DNA from: Loktanella salsilacus
GTDB taxonomy: Bacteria; Pseudomonadota; Alphaproteobacteria; Rhodobacterales; Rhodobacteraceae
Reading direction: 5' to 3'
NCBI RefSeq assembly: GCF_900114485.1
Contig: NZ_FOTF01000003.1
Span: 62,001 to 126,000 of the forward strand
Length of the DNA stretch: 64,000 bases
Every line of letters begins with the position of its first letter. Position 1 is the first letter of the stretch. This document shows, one piece after another, positions 1 through 9,802 of this stretch. The notes under the pieces are model-generated. The model saw only the letters and a list, made by a program, of their open reading frames with translations. It searched no databases and had not been told where the DNA came from. A program made the position numbers and the translations under genes.

Positions 1-1965
1 GATGGCCGCAAGGAACGCGCGCGCATCCCGCTGCTAGAACGCGACGGTGACATATGGCACGTCTATGTCGGCGGCGTCACGCCCGGCACGAAATACGGTT
101 TTCGCGTTCAGGGTCCGTATGATCCGGAAAACGGCCACCGGTTCAATTACAATAAACTGCTGCTCGATCCTTATGCCAAGCGGATCGCAGGGCGGTTAAA
201 GTGGTCTGACGCCGTCATGGGCTACCGCGTCGGCTCGCCCAAGGCGGACCTTAGCTTTGACACCCGTGACAGTGCCTTTGCGATGCCGCGGTCTATGGTC
301 GTGGACCCGTCGTTCAACTGGGGTGATGATAAACCGCCTGCGATCAGCGCTTCTGACACATTGCTGTACGAGGCGCATGTCAAAGGCATGACCGCCCGCA
401 TGCCCGGCGTATCGCCGATGACGCGGGGCCGGTTTTTGGGCATGGCGTCCGAACCCGTTTTGGAACACCTGACCAAGATTGGCGTGACGACGGTGCAACT
501 GATGCCCGCGCAGGCCTATGTCGATGATCACTTCCTCGCCAAGCAGGGGCTGAAAAACTATTGGGGCTATAACTCCATCGGATTTTTCGCGCCCGAACCG
601 CGCTATATGACCGATCAGGGCATCTGGGAATTTCAGACTATGGTCCGCCGCTTTCACGCCGCCGGGATAGAGGTCGTGCTGGACGTCGTCTATAACCACA
701 CCGCCGAAGGCAACGAAATGGGGCCGACCCTGTCGTTCAAGGGTTTTGATAACCTGTCCTATTACCGGCTGGCCGAAGACAAACGCTTTTACGTCAACGA
801 TACCGGCACCGGGAACACGCTGCGCGTCGAACACCCGATGGTGCTGCGCATGATTATGGATTCCATGCGCTATTGGGTCGAGGTCATGCACGTCGACGGC
901 TTCCGCTTTGACCTTGCGACCATTTTGGCGCGCGAAGAGTCCGGCTTTGACCGGCAGGGCGGTTTCCTTGATGCGCTGCGCCAAGACCCCGTGCTTGGCA
1001 ACGTCAAGCTGATCGCAGAGCCGTGGGACCTTGGCCCTGGCGGGTATCAGCTGGGCAACTGGCCTCATCCGTTCCTAGAGTTCAACGACAAATACCGCGA
1101 TAACGTGCGCAAGTATTGGCGCGGCGACAGCGGGATCGTCGCCGATCTGGCCAAACGCGTGGCCGGTAGCGCCGAACAATTCGACCATTCGGGCCGGGCT
1201 GCGACGTCTTCGATCAACTTCGTCACCGTCCACGACGGCTTTGTTCTGGACGATCTGGTCAGCTACAACGTCAAACACAATGCCGCCAACGGCGAAGATA
1301 ACCGCGATGGCAAGGACGACAATTACTCTGACAACATGGGCGTCGAAGGCCCGACCGACGACGAGAAAATTCGCGCCGCCCGCGCCCTGCGCAAGCGCAA
1401 TCTGCTGGCGACGGTGTTCCTGTCGCAGGGCACGCCAATGCTGTTGTCAGGGGACGAGATCGGGAACTCTCAGTGGGGGAACAACAACACCTATGCGCAG
1501 GATAATGACCAAGGCTGGGTGAATTGGAACAAGCCCGATCACAAGCTGCTGGCCTTTGTCGAAAAGCTGGCCGACCTGCGCCGCGCCCACCCTGTGCTGC
1601 GGCAATCGCGTTTTCTGCACAGCCGCGCCCGGCGCACGGATGGCAAGCCTGACCTGTTTTGGCGTATGCCCGATGGCCGTGCCCCCAGCGCCGAAGACTG
1701 GCAAAACCCGAATTGGCGCTCTTTGTCGGTCGAGGTGCGCACGTCATCCGATACCCCCGAATACGCCGCATCAAACGATGTGCTGTTCCTGACCTTCAAC
1801 GCCGGGGATGAGGTGACGGTCAAAATGCCTGACCTGCCGCCTGATTGCTTGTGGGAACTTGTGCTCGACACCGCCGCGCCAGAGGACGGGCCGCAGTGCA
1901 TCACGGGCACCTCTGCCAAGATCGCGGCGCAATCTGTTTGCGTATTTGCCCAAACGCCCGCCTGA
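1..1965 (+). CDS. glgX: Glycogen debranching enzyme GlgX (5' end outside window)
   Basis: Hydrolyses alpha-1,6 branch points of phosphorylase-trimmed glycogen in the cytoplasm. The frame is open from base 1, so the true start and a short N-terminal stretch lie upstream; 654 codons are visible. The first codons read as the GlgX/isoamylase N-terminal carbohydrate-binding region (YGFRVQGPYDPENGHRFN). The GH13 barrel follows, with VVLDVVYNHTAEG, DGFRFDLA (nucleophile Asp), LIAEPWD (acid/base Glu) and FVTVHDGF. An ATG at 217 is internal and is not the start. The gene lies 30 bases before pgm, which suggests one glycogen-breakdown transcript. Family assignment is secure; choosing GlgX over TreX-type isoamylases rests on the pgm neighbour. 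Confidence 0.93.
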   Translation, partial: DGRKERARIPLLERDGDIWHVYVGGVTPGTKYGFRVQGPYDPENGHRFNYNKLLLDPYAKRIAGRLKWSDAVMGYRVGSPKADLSFDTRDSAFAMPRSMVVDPSFNWGDDKPPAISASDTLLYEAHVKGMTARMPGVSPMTRGRFLGMASEPVLEHLTKIGVTTVQLMPAQAYVDDHFLAKQGLKNYWGYNSIGFFAPEPRYMTDQGIWEFQTMVRRFHAAGIEVVLDVVYNHTAEGNEMGPTLSFKGFDNLSYYRLAEDKRFYVNDTGTGNTLRVEHPMVLRMIMDSMRYWVEVMHVDGFRFDLATILAREESGFDRQGGFLDALRQDPVLGNVKLIAEPWDLGPGGYQLGNWPHPFLEFNDKYRDNVRKYWRGDSGIVADLAKRVAGSAEQFDHSGRAATSSINFVTVHDGFVLDDLVSYNVKHNAANGEDNRDGKDDNYSDNMGVEGPTDDEKIRAARALRKRNLLATVFLSQGTPMLLSGDEIGNSQWGNNNTYAQDNDQGWVNWNKPDHKLLAFVEKLADLRRAHPVLRQSRFLHSRARRTDGKPDLFWRMPDGRAPSAEDWQNPNWRSLSVEVRTSSDTPEYAASNDVLFLTFNAGDEVTVKMPDLPPDCLWELVLDTAAPEDGPQCITGTSAKIAAQSVCVFAQTPA

Positions 1966-3621
<1,656 letters not shown>

Positions 3622-3629
3622 TACGAAAA

Positions 3630-3654
3630 CGCCGCCCCGTCAGGCGGGGCGGCG
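3630..3654 (-). terminator. Hairpin between convergent pgm and the GcvH-like gene
   Basis: A 10-bp perfect stem (CGCCGCCCCG / CGGGGCGGCG) closes a 5-base loop. Read on the minus strand the stem is followed by TTTTCG, which makes it a good intrinsic terminator for the H-protein gene. On the plus strand there is no T-run, but it lies directly behind pgm and may act in both directions. Confidence 0.75.
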
Positions 3655-3659
3655 ATCAA

Positions 3660-4019
3660 TCAGCCAGCGAATTTCTTGTATTCGCCTTCGCTCATGAACT
3701 CTTCCAGCTCGTCCATATCCTCTGGCATGATGGCGAACAGCCAACCGTCGCCGACAGGATCGTCAACCAGCAGGCCGGGGTTCTTGGTCAGTGCTGTGTT
3801 CACGTCGGCGATCTCTCCTGCGATGGGCGCAAGGATGTCCGATGACGCCTTGTCGCTTTCGATCACGGCGCAATCGTCGTCGCGGGCAACGGCATCGCCC
3901 TCTTCGGGTAACTCGACAAAGGCGATCTCGCCCAGTTCTGCGGCAGCAAATTCGGTGATGCCGACGATGACCATGTCATCCTCGACGCGCATCCAGAGAT
4001 GTTCCTCTGTGAACTTCAT
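3660..4019 (-). CDS. Glycine cleavage system H-like lipoyl carrier protein
   Basis: Small lipoyl-domain protein of 119 residues. The H protein of the glycine cleavage complex carries the aminomethyl group on a lipoylated lysine; here that lysine is K57 in VIESDKASSD. The N-terminus MKFTEEHLW is typical of GcvH, so I place the start at the ATG at 4019, with AAAGGA about 8 bases upstream, rather than at an in-frame codon seven triplets earlier. gcvT and gcvP are not adjacent as they usually are, so this may be a stand-alone H paralogue or the system may be split. Most family members have ESVKA; the Asp before the lysine here is unusual. The fold is clear; its role in glycine cleavage is inferred. 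Confidence 0.85.
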   Translation of the reverse strand: MKFTEEHLWMRVEDDMVIVGITEFAAAELGEIAFVELPEEGDAVARDDDCAVIESDKASSDILAPIAGEIADVNTALTKNPGLLVDDPVGDGWLFAIMPEDMDELEEFMSEGEYKKFAG

Positions 4020-4146
4020 AGGGCAATCCTTTGTCAGCACCTGTTTTCACGTCAAAGAATAGGGACTGTTTGCGGGCGTTCAAGGACTTGCGCGCCGCTG
4101 TTCATCACGCAAAGCTGCGGTCAATAATTGGGCGGAGGAGGCCACA

Positions 4147-5334
4147 ATGACCGACATCTATATCACAGGGGCTGCACGCACGCCGCTGGGCGCATTTCAG
4201 GGCGCATTTTCCAATGTCACAGCGCCGCAATTGGGCAGCGTCGCGATCCGCGCAGCGCTTGCGCGAGCTGGCGTTGATCCGGCTAGCGTAGAAGAGGTGC
4301 TGATGGGCAACGTCCTGCCTGCAGGGCTTGGCCAAGCGCCAGCGCGGCAGGCATCGCTGGGCGCGGGCATCGGGGTGGCGACGCCTTGCACCACAGTCAG
4401 CAAGGTCTGCGGGTCGGGGATGAAGGCCATCACGCAGGGCATGGACGCCATCCTTGCGGGCAATGTCGCGACGGTCGTCGCTGGCGGCATGGAAAGCATG
4501 ACAAATGCCCCCTACCTGCTGCCCAAGGCACGGGGCGGCGCGCGGATCGGTCATGACGTGATGCTGGATCACATGATGATCGACGGGCTAGAGGACGCCT
4601 ATGCCCGCACGGATAGCGGCGCGCGCCGGTCCATGGGCACTTTCGGAGAGGACTGCGCCGCAAAATACGGCTTTGACCGCGCGGCGCAGGACGCCTTTGC
4701 CATCGCCAGCGTCACACGGGCGAAACAGGCGGCGGACGCGGGGCTGTTCGACTGGGAAATCGCCCCCGTTATGGCGGGCCGCAAGGGCGATGTGCAGGTC
4801 AGCCGCGACGAAGGGCCGGACCGCATCGACACCGGCAAGATCCCTGGTTTGCGCGCGGCTTTTGCCAAGGACGGCACGATCACGGCCGCCTCTGCGTCGT
4901 CGATCAATGACGGTGCCGCAGCGTTGGTGCTGATGTCAGGTGATGCGATGCGCGCGGCAGGGGCCACGCCGCTCGCACGGATCGCGGGGCACGCGTCCTA
5001 TGCAGGAGAGCCGGGCTGGTTCACCACCGCCCCGATTTTCGCCAAGCAAAAGCTGGCTGAAAAGATTGGCTGGGACCTGAAAGAGGTCGACCTGTTCGAG
5101 ATCAACGAGGCCTTTGCCGTCGTCCCCATGGCCGCGATGGCCGACTGCGGTATCAGCCATGACCGCGTCAACGTGCACGGCGGGGCCTGTGCGCTGGGCC
5201 ACCCGATCGGCGCATCTGGTGCGCGGATCGTTGTGACCTTGCTTGGTGCGATGCGGGCGCGCGGGGCAAAGCGCGGGATCGCCAGTATCTGCATCGGCGG
5301 TGGCGAAGCGCTCGCCCTCGCGCTGGAGGCTTAA
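4147..5334 (+). CDS. Acetyl-CoA acetyltransferase (thiolase)
   Basis: A 395-residue thiolase, the usual length for acetyl-CoA C-acetyltransferases (PhaA/AtoB type). The nucleophilic cysteine is C88 in SKVCGSGMKA, H352 lies in CALGHPIGASGAR, and the second catalytic cysteine C382 lies in SICIGGGEALA; NEAFAVV is also present. It would condense or cleave acetoacetyl-CoA, in polyhydroxybutyrate synthesis, ketone-body use or the ethylmalonyl-CoA route. No phaB or other pathway gene is adjacent, so the exact pathway is open. The ribosome-binding site is GGAGGAGG. Its stop codon overlaps by 4 bases the stop of the convergent DUF2474 gene. Confidence 0.92.
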   Translation: MTDIYITGAARTPLGAFQGAFSNVTAPQLGSVAIRAALARAGVDPASVEEVLMGNVLPAGLGQAPARQASLGAGIGVATPCTTVSKVCGSGMKAITQGMDAILAGNVATVVAGGMESMTNAPYLLPKARGGARIGHDVMLDHMMIDGLEDAYARTDSGARRSMGTFGEDCAAKYGFDRAAQDAFAIASVTRAKQAADAGLFDWEIAPVMAGRKGDVQVSRDEGPDRIDTGKIPGLRAAFAKDGTITAASASSINDGAAALVLMSGDAMRAAGATPLARIAGHASYAGEPGWFTTAPIFAKQKLAEKIGWDLKEVDLFEINEAFAVVPMAAMADCGISHDRVNVHGGACALGHPIGASGARIVVTLLGAMRARGAKRGIASICIGGGEALALALEA

Positions 5335-5441
5335 AGGATCGCGAGCCGGATCGCGTAGGCGACGACGGTCAGGGCGGCAACGCTTGCCACCCAGATCGCC
5401 ACGAACCACGCGATCCGCTGCCAGACAGGACCGGTTGCCAT
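5331..5441 (-). CDS. DUF2474 small membrane protein of the cytochrome bd operon
   Basis: A 36-residue protein translated from the ATG at 5441: MATGPVWQRIAWFVAIWV, then a hydrophobic stretch ending AYAIRLAIL. It has one predicted membrane span with Trp and Arg near the N-terminal face. Its start overlaps the cydB stop (TAATG), a sign of translational coupling, and its stop overlaps the thiolase stop on the other strand. Tiny one-span proteins after cydB (CydX in E. coli, DUF2474 in CIO-type operons) are known accessory subunits of bd oxidases. The match is by position, size and pattern. It is easily missed by gene callers. Confidence 0.8.
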   Translation of the reverse strand: MATGPVWQRIAWFVAIWVASVAALTVVAYAIRLAIL

Positions 5442-6445
5442 TAGTGGTACCCGGCTTCCGGGTCCAGTTTGCCGCGGAACACCCAATAGGCGTATGCGGT
5501 GTAGCCTAGGATCAGCGGAACCAAGACGACCGTGCCGACCAGCGCGAATTTCAGACTAGAATCCGGGGCGGCCACGTCCCAAATCGTCAAGCTGGGTGGT
5601 ACCATCATCGGGTAAAAGCTGATGCCGATCCCGATAAAGCTGATCACAAAAAGCGCCATCGACGCAAGAAACGGCGCGACATCCCGCCCGTTCGCGATCC
5701 CGTGGAACAGCTTATAAACGGCAAAGGCCATGAAAAGGGGCACAGGTAGGGTGATCAACATGCCGGGCATGGTGAACCAACGCTCAAAATAGATCGGATT
5801 CTGGAAGGGCGTCCAGACGCTGACCAGCGCGATAAAGACCAGCGTCGCAATCGCCAGCGGCTTGGCCAGATCGCGCATACGGTGATGCACTGCGCCATCC
5901 GTTTTCATCATGATCCACGTCGCGCCCAGCAACGCATAGCCGATCACCACGGCGATGCCCGTCAGCATGGAAAATGGCGTCAGCCAGTCCCACCAGCCAC
6001 CGGAATAGTGGCGGTCCGTCACCGCGATGCCCTGCACAAGCGCGCCAAGGGCAATGCCCTGACACAGCGCCGCCACGGTCGAGCCGCCAAAGAAAGCGAT
6101 GTCCCAGACTTTCTTCCAACGCTCTGTTCGCCAGCGGTATTCAAAGGCCACGCCCCTGAACACCAGCGCCAGCAGCATCAATATGATCGGCATATAAAGC
6201 GCCGACATCACCACCGCATAGGCAAGGGGAAAGACGGCAAAAAGCCCGCCGCCGCCCAGCACGAGCCATGTCTCGTTCCCGTCCCAGATCGGCGCGACAG
6301 AGTTCATCATCGTGTCGCGGTCTTTTTTTGTGTGGGCAAAGGGAAACAGGATGCCCACCCCAAGGTCAAAGCCGTCAAGGACGACATAGGTCAGCACCGC
6401 AAAGGCGATGATGCCGGCCCAGATGAATGCAAGATCGAATTCCAT
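5441..6445 (-). CDS. cydB: Cytochrome bd-type quinol oxidase subunit II
   Basis: Integral membrane partner of CydA in the quinol:oxygen oxidoreductase. The protein has 334 residues and about eight or nine hydrophobic spans. It starts MEFDLAFIWAGIIAFAV and contains YVVLDGFDLGVGILFPF and WDGNETWLVLGGGGLFAVFPLAYA, both typical of subunit II. It follows cydA with a 12-base gap and overlaps the DUF2474 gene by one base, so the three form an operon. The oxidase gives high-affinity, cyanide-tolerant respiration. Confidence 0.95.
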   Translation of the reverse strand: MEFDLAFIWAGIIAFAVLTYVVLDGFDLGVGILFPFAHTKKDRDTMMNSVAPIWDGNETWLVLGGGGLFAVFPLAYAVVMSALYMPIILMLLALVFRGVAFEYRWRTERWKKVWDIAFFGGSTVAALCQGIALGALVQGIAVTDRHYSGGWWDWLTPFSMLTGIAVVIGYALLGATWIMMKTDGAVHHRMRDLAKPLAIATLVFIALVSVWTPFQNPIYFERWFTMPGMLITLPVPLFMAFAVYKLFHGIANGRDVAPFLASMALFVISFIGIGISFYPMMVPPSLTIWDVAAPDSSLKFALVGTVVLVPLILGYTAYAYWVFRGKLDPEAGYH

Positions 6446-6457
6446 TGTGATCGCTCC

Positions 6458-7864
6458 TTATTCGGCCGGGTGGGCGTCGTGGGTTTGCTGAACGGGTGTG
6501 ATCCCCGCCGTGCGGATCGGACCGTCCCGCAGGCCAAGGCGCGGTGACGCCGGATCCTTACCCATCATGCGCAGAATATAGAATGTGCCCGCGCCGAAGA
6601 CGAAGAAGTAGACGATGATGAAGGCGATCAGCGATGCAGCGACAGCCGGTGCCGCGACCGGGCCAAGGCTTTCGGACGTGCGCAGCAGGCCGTAGACGGT
6701 AAACGGCTGGCGGCCGACCTCTGTTGTGATCCACCCGGCCAGCACGGCGACAAAGCCCATGGGCCCCATGACGACAGCGGCGCGGTGCAGCCACTTGGTG
6801 TCATAAAGCCGCCCGCGCCAGCGCTGAATGCCGCCCCACAGGCCGATCCCCAGCATGGCAAAGCCGATGCCAACCATCACGCGGAAGCTAAAGAAAACAA
6901 TCGCGACTGGCGGCTCGTCCTCGTCCGGGACGGTATCTAGACCATTCAGGGGTGCGTTTAGGTCATGCTTAAGGATCAGGGACGACAGCTTGGGGATCTC
7001 AATCGCGTAATCGACCCGCTTTTCTTCTTGGTTGGGGATGCCGAATAGGATCAGCGGCGCGCCGTCAGGGTGGCTGTCAAAGTGGCCTTCCATCGCCATT
7101 ATCTTGGTCGGCTGGTGTTCCAGCGTGTTGATACCATGCGCGTCGCCCGCGCCAATCTGCAGCGGCGTCACGATCAGCGCCATCCACATCGCCATCGAGA
7201 ACATCTTGCGCGTCGCTTTGTTTTCGCGGTCCTTCAGGAGGTGCCAACCCGCAACCCCGGCGACCACAAAGGCGGTCGTCAAATAGGCCGCCAAAACCAT
7301 GTGAACAAGGCGGTAAGGGAACGACGGGTTAAAGATGATCGCCCACCAGTCCTCTGGCACGAACTGTCCGACGTCGTTCATGGAATAGCCCGCAGGCGTT
7401 TGCATCCAGCTGTTGACCGACAAAATCCAAGTGGCTGACATCAGGGTGCCGCCAGCAACCATGGCGGTGGCGAACATGTGCAATCCGTTGCCCACTTTTT
7501 CACGCCCGAACAGCATGATGCCCAAAAAGCCAGCTTCTAGGAAAAACGCGCTTAGCACTTCGTAGGCCATCAACGGGCCAAGCACTGGGCCGGTCTTGTC
7601 AGCGTATTCGGACCAGTTGGTCCCGAATTGGTACGACATAACGATGCCCGACACGACGCCCATGCCAAAGGCCACGGCAAAGATCTTTTTCCAGTAATCG
7701 AACACGATGCGATATGCGTTGTCGCCGGTGTAAAGCCACGCCGCGTTCAGAACGGCCAGAAAGCTGGCCAATCCGATCGAAAATGCGGGGAAAATGATGT
7801 GGAAAGAGATGGTGAACGCGAATTGGAAACGTGCCAGGATCTCTGCGTCGAAGCTACTGAGCAT
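6458..7864 (-). CDS. cydA: Cytochrome bd-type (CIO) quinol oxidase subunit I
   Basis: Haem-bearing subunit of the bd quinol oxidase in the cytoplasmic membrane, 468 residues. The start is placed at MLSSFDAEILARFQFAF (ATG at 7864, AAGGAC upstream); a frame extension of 40 codons upstream is arginine-rich and unlike the family. A haem-ligand histidine (H22) sits in FQFAFTISFHIIFPAF, further haem ligands in the membrane spans, and the signature GWITTEVGRQPF near the C-terminus. The quinol-binding loop is short, as in the cyanide-insensitive (CioA) subgroup rather than E. coli CydA. Transcribed with cydB and the DUF2474 gene. Confidence 0.95.
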   Translation of the reverse strand: MLSSFDAEILARFQFAFTISFHIIFPAFSIGLASFLAVLNAAWLYTGDNAYRIVFDYWKKIFAVAFGMGVVSGIVMSYQFGTNWSEYADKTGPVLGPLMAYEVLSAFFLEAGFLGIMLFGREKVGNGLHMFATAMVAGGTLMSATWILSVNSWMQTPAGYSMNDVGQFVPEDWWAIIFNPSFPYRLVHMVLAAYLTTAFVVAGVAGWHLLKDRENKATRKMFSMAMWMALIVTPLQIGAGDAHGINTLEHQPTKIMAMEGHFDSHPDGAPLILFGIPNQEEKRVDYAIEIPKLSSLILKHDLNAPLNGLDTVPDEDEPPVAIVFFSFRVMVGIGFAMLGIGLWGGIQRWRGRLYDTKWLHRAAVVMGPMGFVAVLAGWITTEVGRQPFTVYGLLRTSESLGPVAAPAVAASLIAFIIVYFFVFGAGTFYILRMMGKDPASPRLGLRDGPIRTAGITPVQQTHDAHPAE

Positions 7865-7969
7865 GGGCCTTGTCCTTGGTTTGACCACACGGGTGTGGGT
7901 TGCTGTGGTCTTTTCACGGCTATCGCGTGGGCGCGATAGGACACAACGGCACAGCATTTGCCGCTTATT

Positions 7970-7997
7970 TTGTTGTGCACTCAATCACTGCTATAGT
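7970..7997 (+). promoter_or_regulatory. Candidate sigma-70 promoter for the TRAP operon
   Basis: TTGTTG (7970-7975) and TATAGT (7992-7997) are separated by 16 bases in the AT-rich middle of the 249-base divergent region between cydA and dctP. This leaves a leader of about 110 bases before the dctP ATG. I saw no convincing FNR-type dyad for the cyd operon here. The prediction is by eye. Confidence 0.4.
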
Positions 7998-8113
7998 GTA
8001 AAACACAGCGTATGTCTGGCAAGGTCTGTTCCAAATTGGGGTGCCCGTGTCGGTCTGCCAAACGTCGCCTCACATTGAAACGCCGCGCTATGCCGGGACA
8101 AAGGATATTGACG

Positions 8114-9154
8114 ATGACCAATCGCAGAATGCTTCTGGGGGCCGCAGGCGCGGCAATAATGTTGGCAATGGGCGCAACCAGCGCCTTTGCGCAGGATGTG
8201 ACGTTGAAGCTGCATCAGTTCTTGCCAGCCCAGTCCGCTGTGCCGTCGCTGATCCTTGATGTCTGGGCTGACAAGGTCGAGGCGGACTCAGGCGGGCGCA
8301 TTAAGATCGACCGCTTCCCGTCGATGCAGCTGGGCGGCACACCGCCTGAATTGGTGGATCAGGCCATCGACGGCGTTGCCGATATCGTTTGGACAGTCGT
8401 TGGCTATACCCCCGGCCGTTTCCCGAGCACCGAAGTGTTCGAACTGCCGTTCTTTGTCGCCGATCCGATGGCTGCGTCTTACGCCTATTGGAAGATGTAC
8501 GAGGCGGACATGCAGGACCAGTTCGACGGGCTGCACATGCTAGGCACATGGGTCCATGGGCCGGGCCTGTTCCACACGACCGATCCGGTAAACGCGCCCA
8601 GCGATCTGCAAGGCATGAAAATCCGGGGCGGCTCTCGTATGGTGAACGATATGCTTACGGCCGTTGGTGCGACGCCTGTCGGCATGCCAGTCCCTGCGGT
8701 GTCCGAGTCCCTGTCCAAAGGCGTCATCGACGGCGCGACCCTTCCGTGGGAGGTGACGTCGTCCCTAAAGGTCGCCGAATTGGTCGGTAATCACACCGAT
8801 TTCGAAGGGAACGGGCTGTATACGCTGACCTTTATCATGGCGATGAACCAAGGGGCCTATGACGGCTTGCCTGACGACCTGAAGGCGGTCATTGACGCCA
8901 ATTCTGGCCTCGACTTCTCTGTCAGGGCGGCAGAGGCGAATTTGGGTGCGGATGCGCCTTCCAAACAGATCGCCGAAGATATGGGCAATAACTTTATCAC
9001 CATCGACCAAGCCACCGTTGACACCGACTGGATGCCTTTGGTCGCGCCAATCTACGGCAGCTGGGTGGCCGATATGGACAGCAAAGGCTATGACGGTCAG
9101 GCGATGATCGACCGCGCCCGCGCCTTGATGGCGGAATACACCGCCGCGCAGTAA
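8114..9154 (+). CDS. dctP: TRAP transporter periplasmic solute-binding protein (DctP family)
   Basis: Captures an organic acid or similar solute in the periplasm for the DctQM permease, 346 residues. The start at 8114 follows AAAGGA at a good distance and begins a clear signal peptide (MTNRRMLLGAAGAAIMLAMG, cleavage after SAFA). The mature part starts QDVTLKLHQFLPAQSAVPS and contains MKIRGGSRMVNDMLTAVGATPV, the conserved family region with the ligand-binding Arg. Substrate cannot be read from the sequence. It is first in a dctPQM operon. Confidence 0.93.
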   Translation: MTNRRMLLGAAGAAIMLAMGATSAFAQDVTLKLHQFLPAQSAVPSLILDVWADKVEADSGGRIKIDRFPSMQLGGTPPELVDQAIDGVADIVWTVVGYTPGRFPSTEVFELPFFVADPMAASYAYWKMYEADMQDQFDGLHMLGTWVHGPGLFHTTDPVNAPSDLQGMKIRGGSRMVNDMLTAVGATPVGMPVPAVSESLSKGVIDGATLPWEVTSSLKVAELVGNHTDFEGNGLYTLTFIMAMNQGAYDGLPDDLKAVIDANSGLDFSVRAAEANLGADAPSKQIAEDMGNNFITIDQATVDTDWMPLVAPIYGSWVADMDSKGYDGQAMIDRARALMAEYTAAQ

Positions 9155-9217
9155 TCTGCGTGGCATCGAAATAGGGGCACCCGCCCTTTGCCAATCCTGC
9201 ACTGTGGCGGAGCCCTG

Positions 9218-9802
9218 ATGTATTCTTTCTTTTTGAAGCTTTCAAAGCTGATGGCTTGGCTCGGCGGCGCGATGCTGACCGCCTTGATCGTGATGGTCTG
9301 CACCTCTGTCTTGGGCAGAGAGGTCAACGGCATCTTGCACGCCGATTGGCTGGTGTCCTTGGCACCGGGCCTGTCACGCTGGCTGCTGGATCTTGGTATC
9401 GGCCCGGTAAATGGTGACTTCGAACTCGTGGAATCCGGGATTGCCTTTAGCATCTTTGCCTTCTTGCCGCTGTGCCAGTTGACCGGCGGCCACGCGACCG
9501 TGGATGTGTTCACCAACTACCTGTCTGACCGCGTAAACCAAGGGTTACGGCTGGTGACGGATATCGTCTTTGCTGGCGTTATGGTGTTGATCGCATGGCA
9601 ACTTTGGCTGGGCTTGGCGTCCAAGAAATCCTCTGGGCAAACGACATTCCTGCTCGAAATGCCAGTGTGGTGGGCCTATGCGCTGTCGCTATCAGGGGCG
9701 ATCGTAGCGGCCGTCATTGCGTGTTATGTCGCCGCGATGCGGCTGCGCGAGGTAGCGTCGGGCAGGGTCATCCTGCCGATTGATTTAGGGGCCAACCATT
9801 GA
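9218..9802 (+). CDS. dctQ: TRAP transporter small permease subunit (DctQ family)
   Basis: Four-span membrane protein that joins the binding protein and large permease of a TRAP transporter; 194 residues from the ATG at 9218, chosen because GGCGGAG precedes it and the protein begins directly with a hydrophilic-hydrophobic junction (MYSFFLKLSKLMAWLGGAML). An in-frame start 30 bases upstream lacks a ribosome-binding site. Hydrophobic segments lie near residues 14-34, 72-88, 105-125 and 147-170. The stop overlaps the dctM TTG start. Confidence 0.88.
   Translation: MYSFFLKLSKLMAWLGGAMLTALIVMVCTSVLGREVNGILHADWLVSLAPGLSRWLLDLGIGPVNGDFELVESGIAFSIFAFLPLCQLTGGHATVDVFTNYLSDRVNQGLRLVTDIVFAGVMVLIAWQLWLGLASKKSSGQTTFLLEMPVWWAYALSLSGAIVAAVIACYVAAMRLREVASGRVILPIDLGANH

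Noticed and set aside
7865-8113. FNR/Anr box (TTGAT-N4-ATCAA) in front of cydAB
   Set aside because: No sequence close to the consensus dyad found in the divergent spacer.
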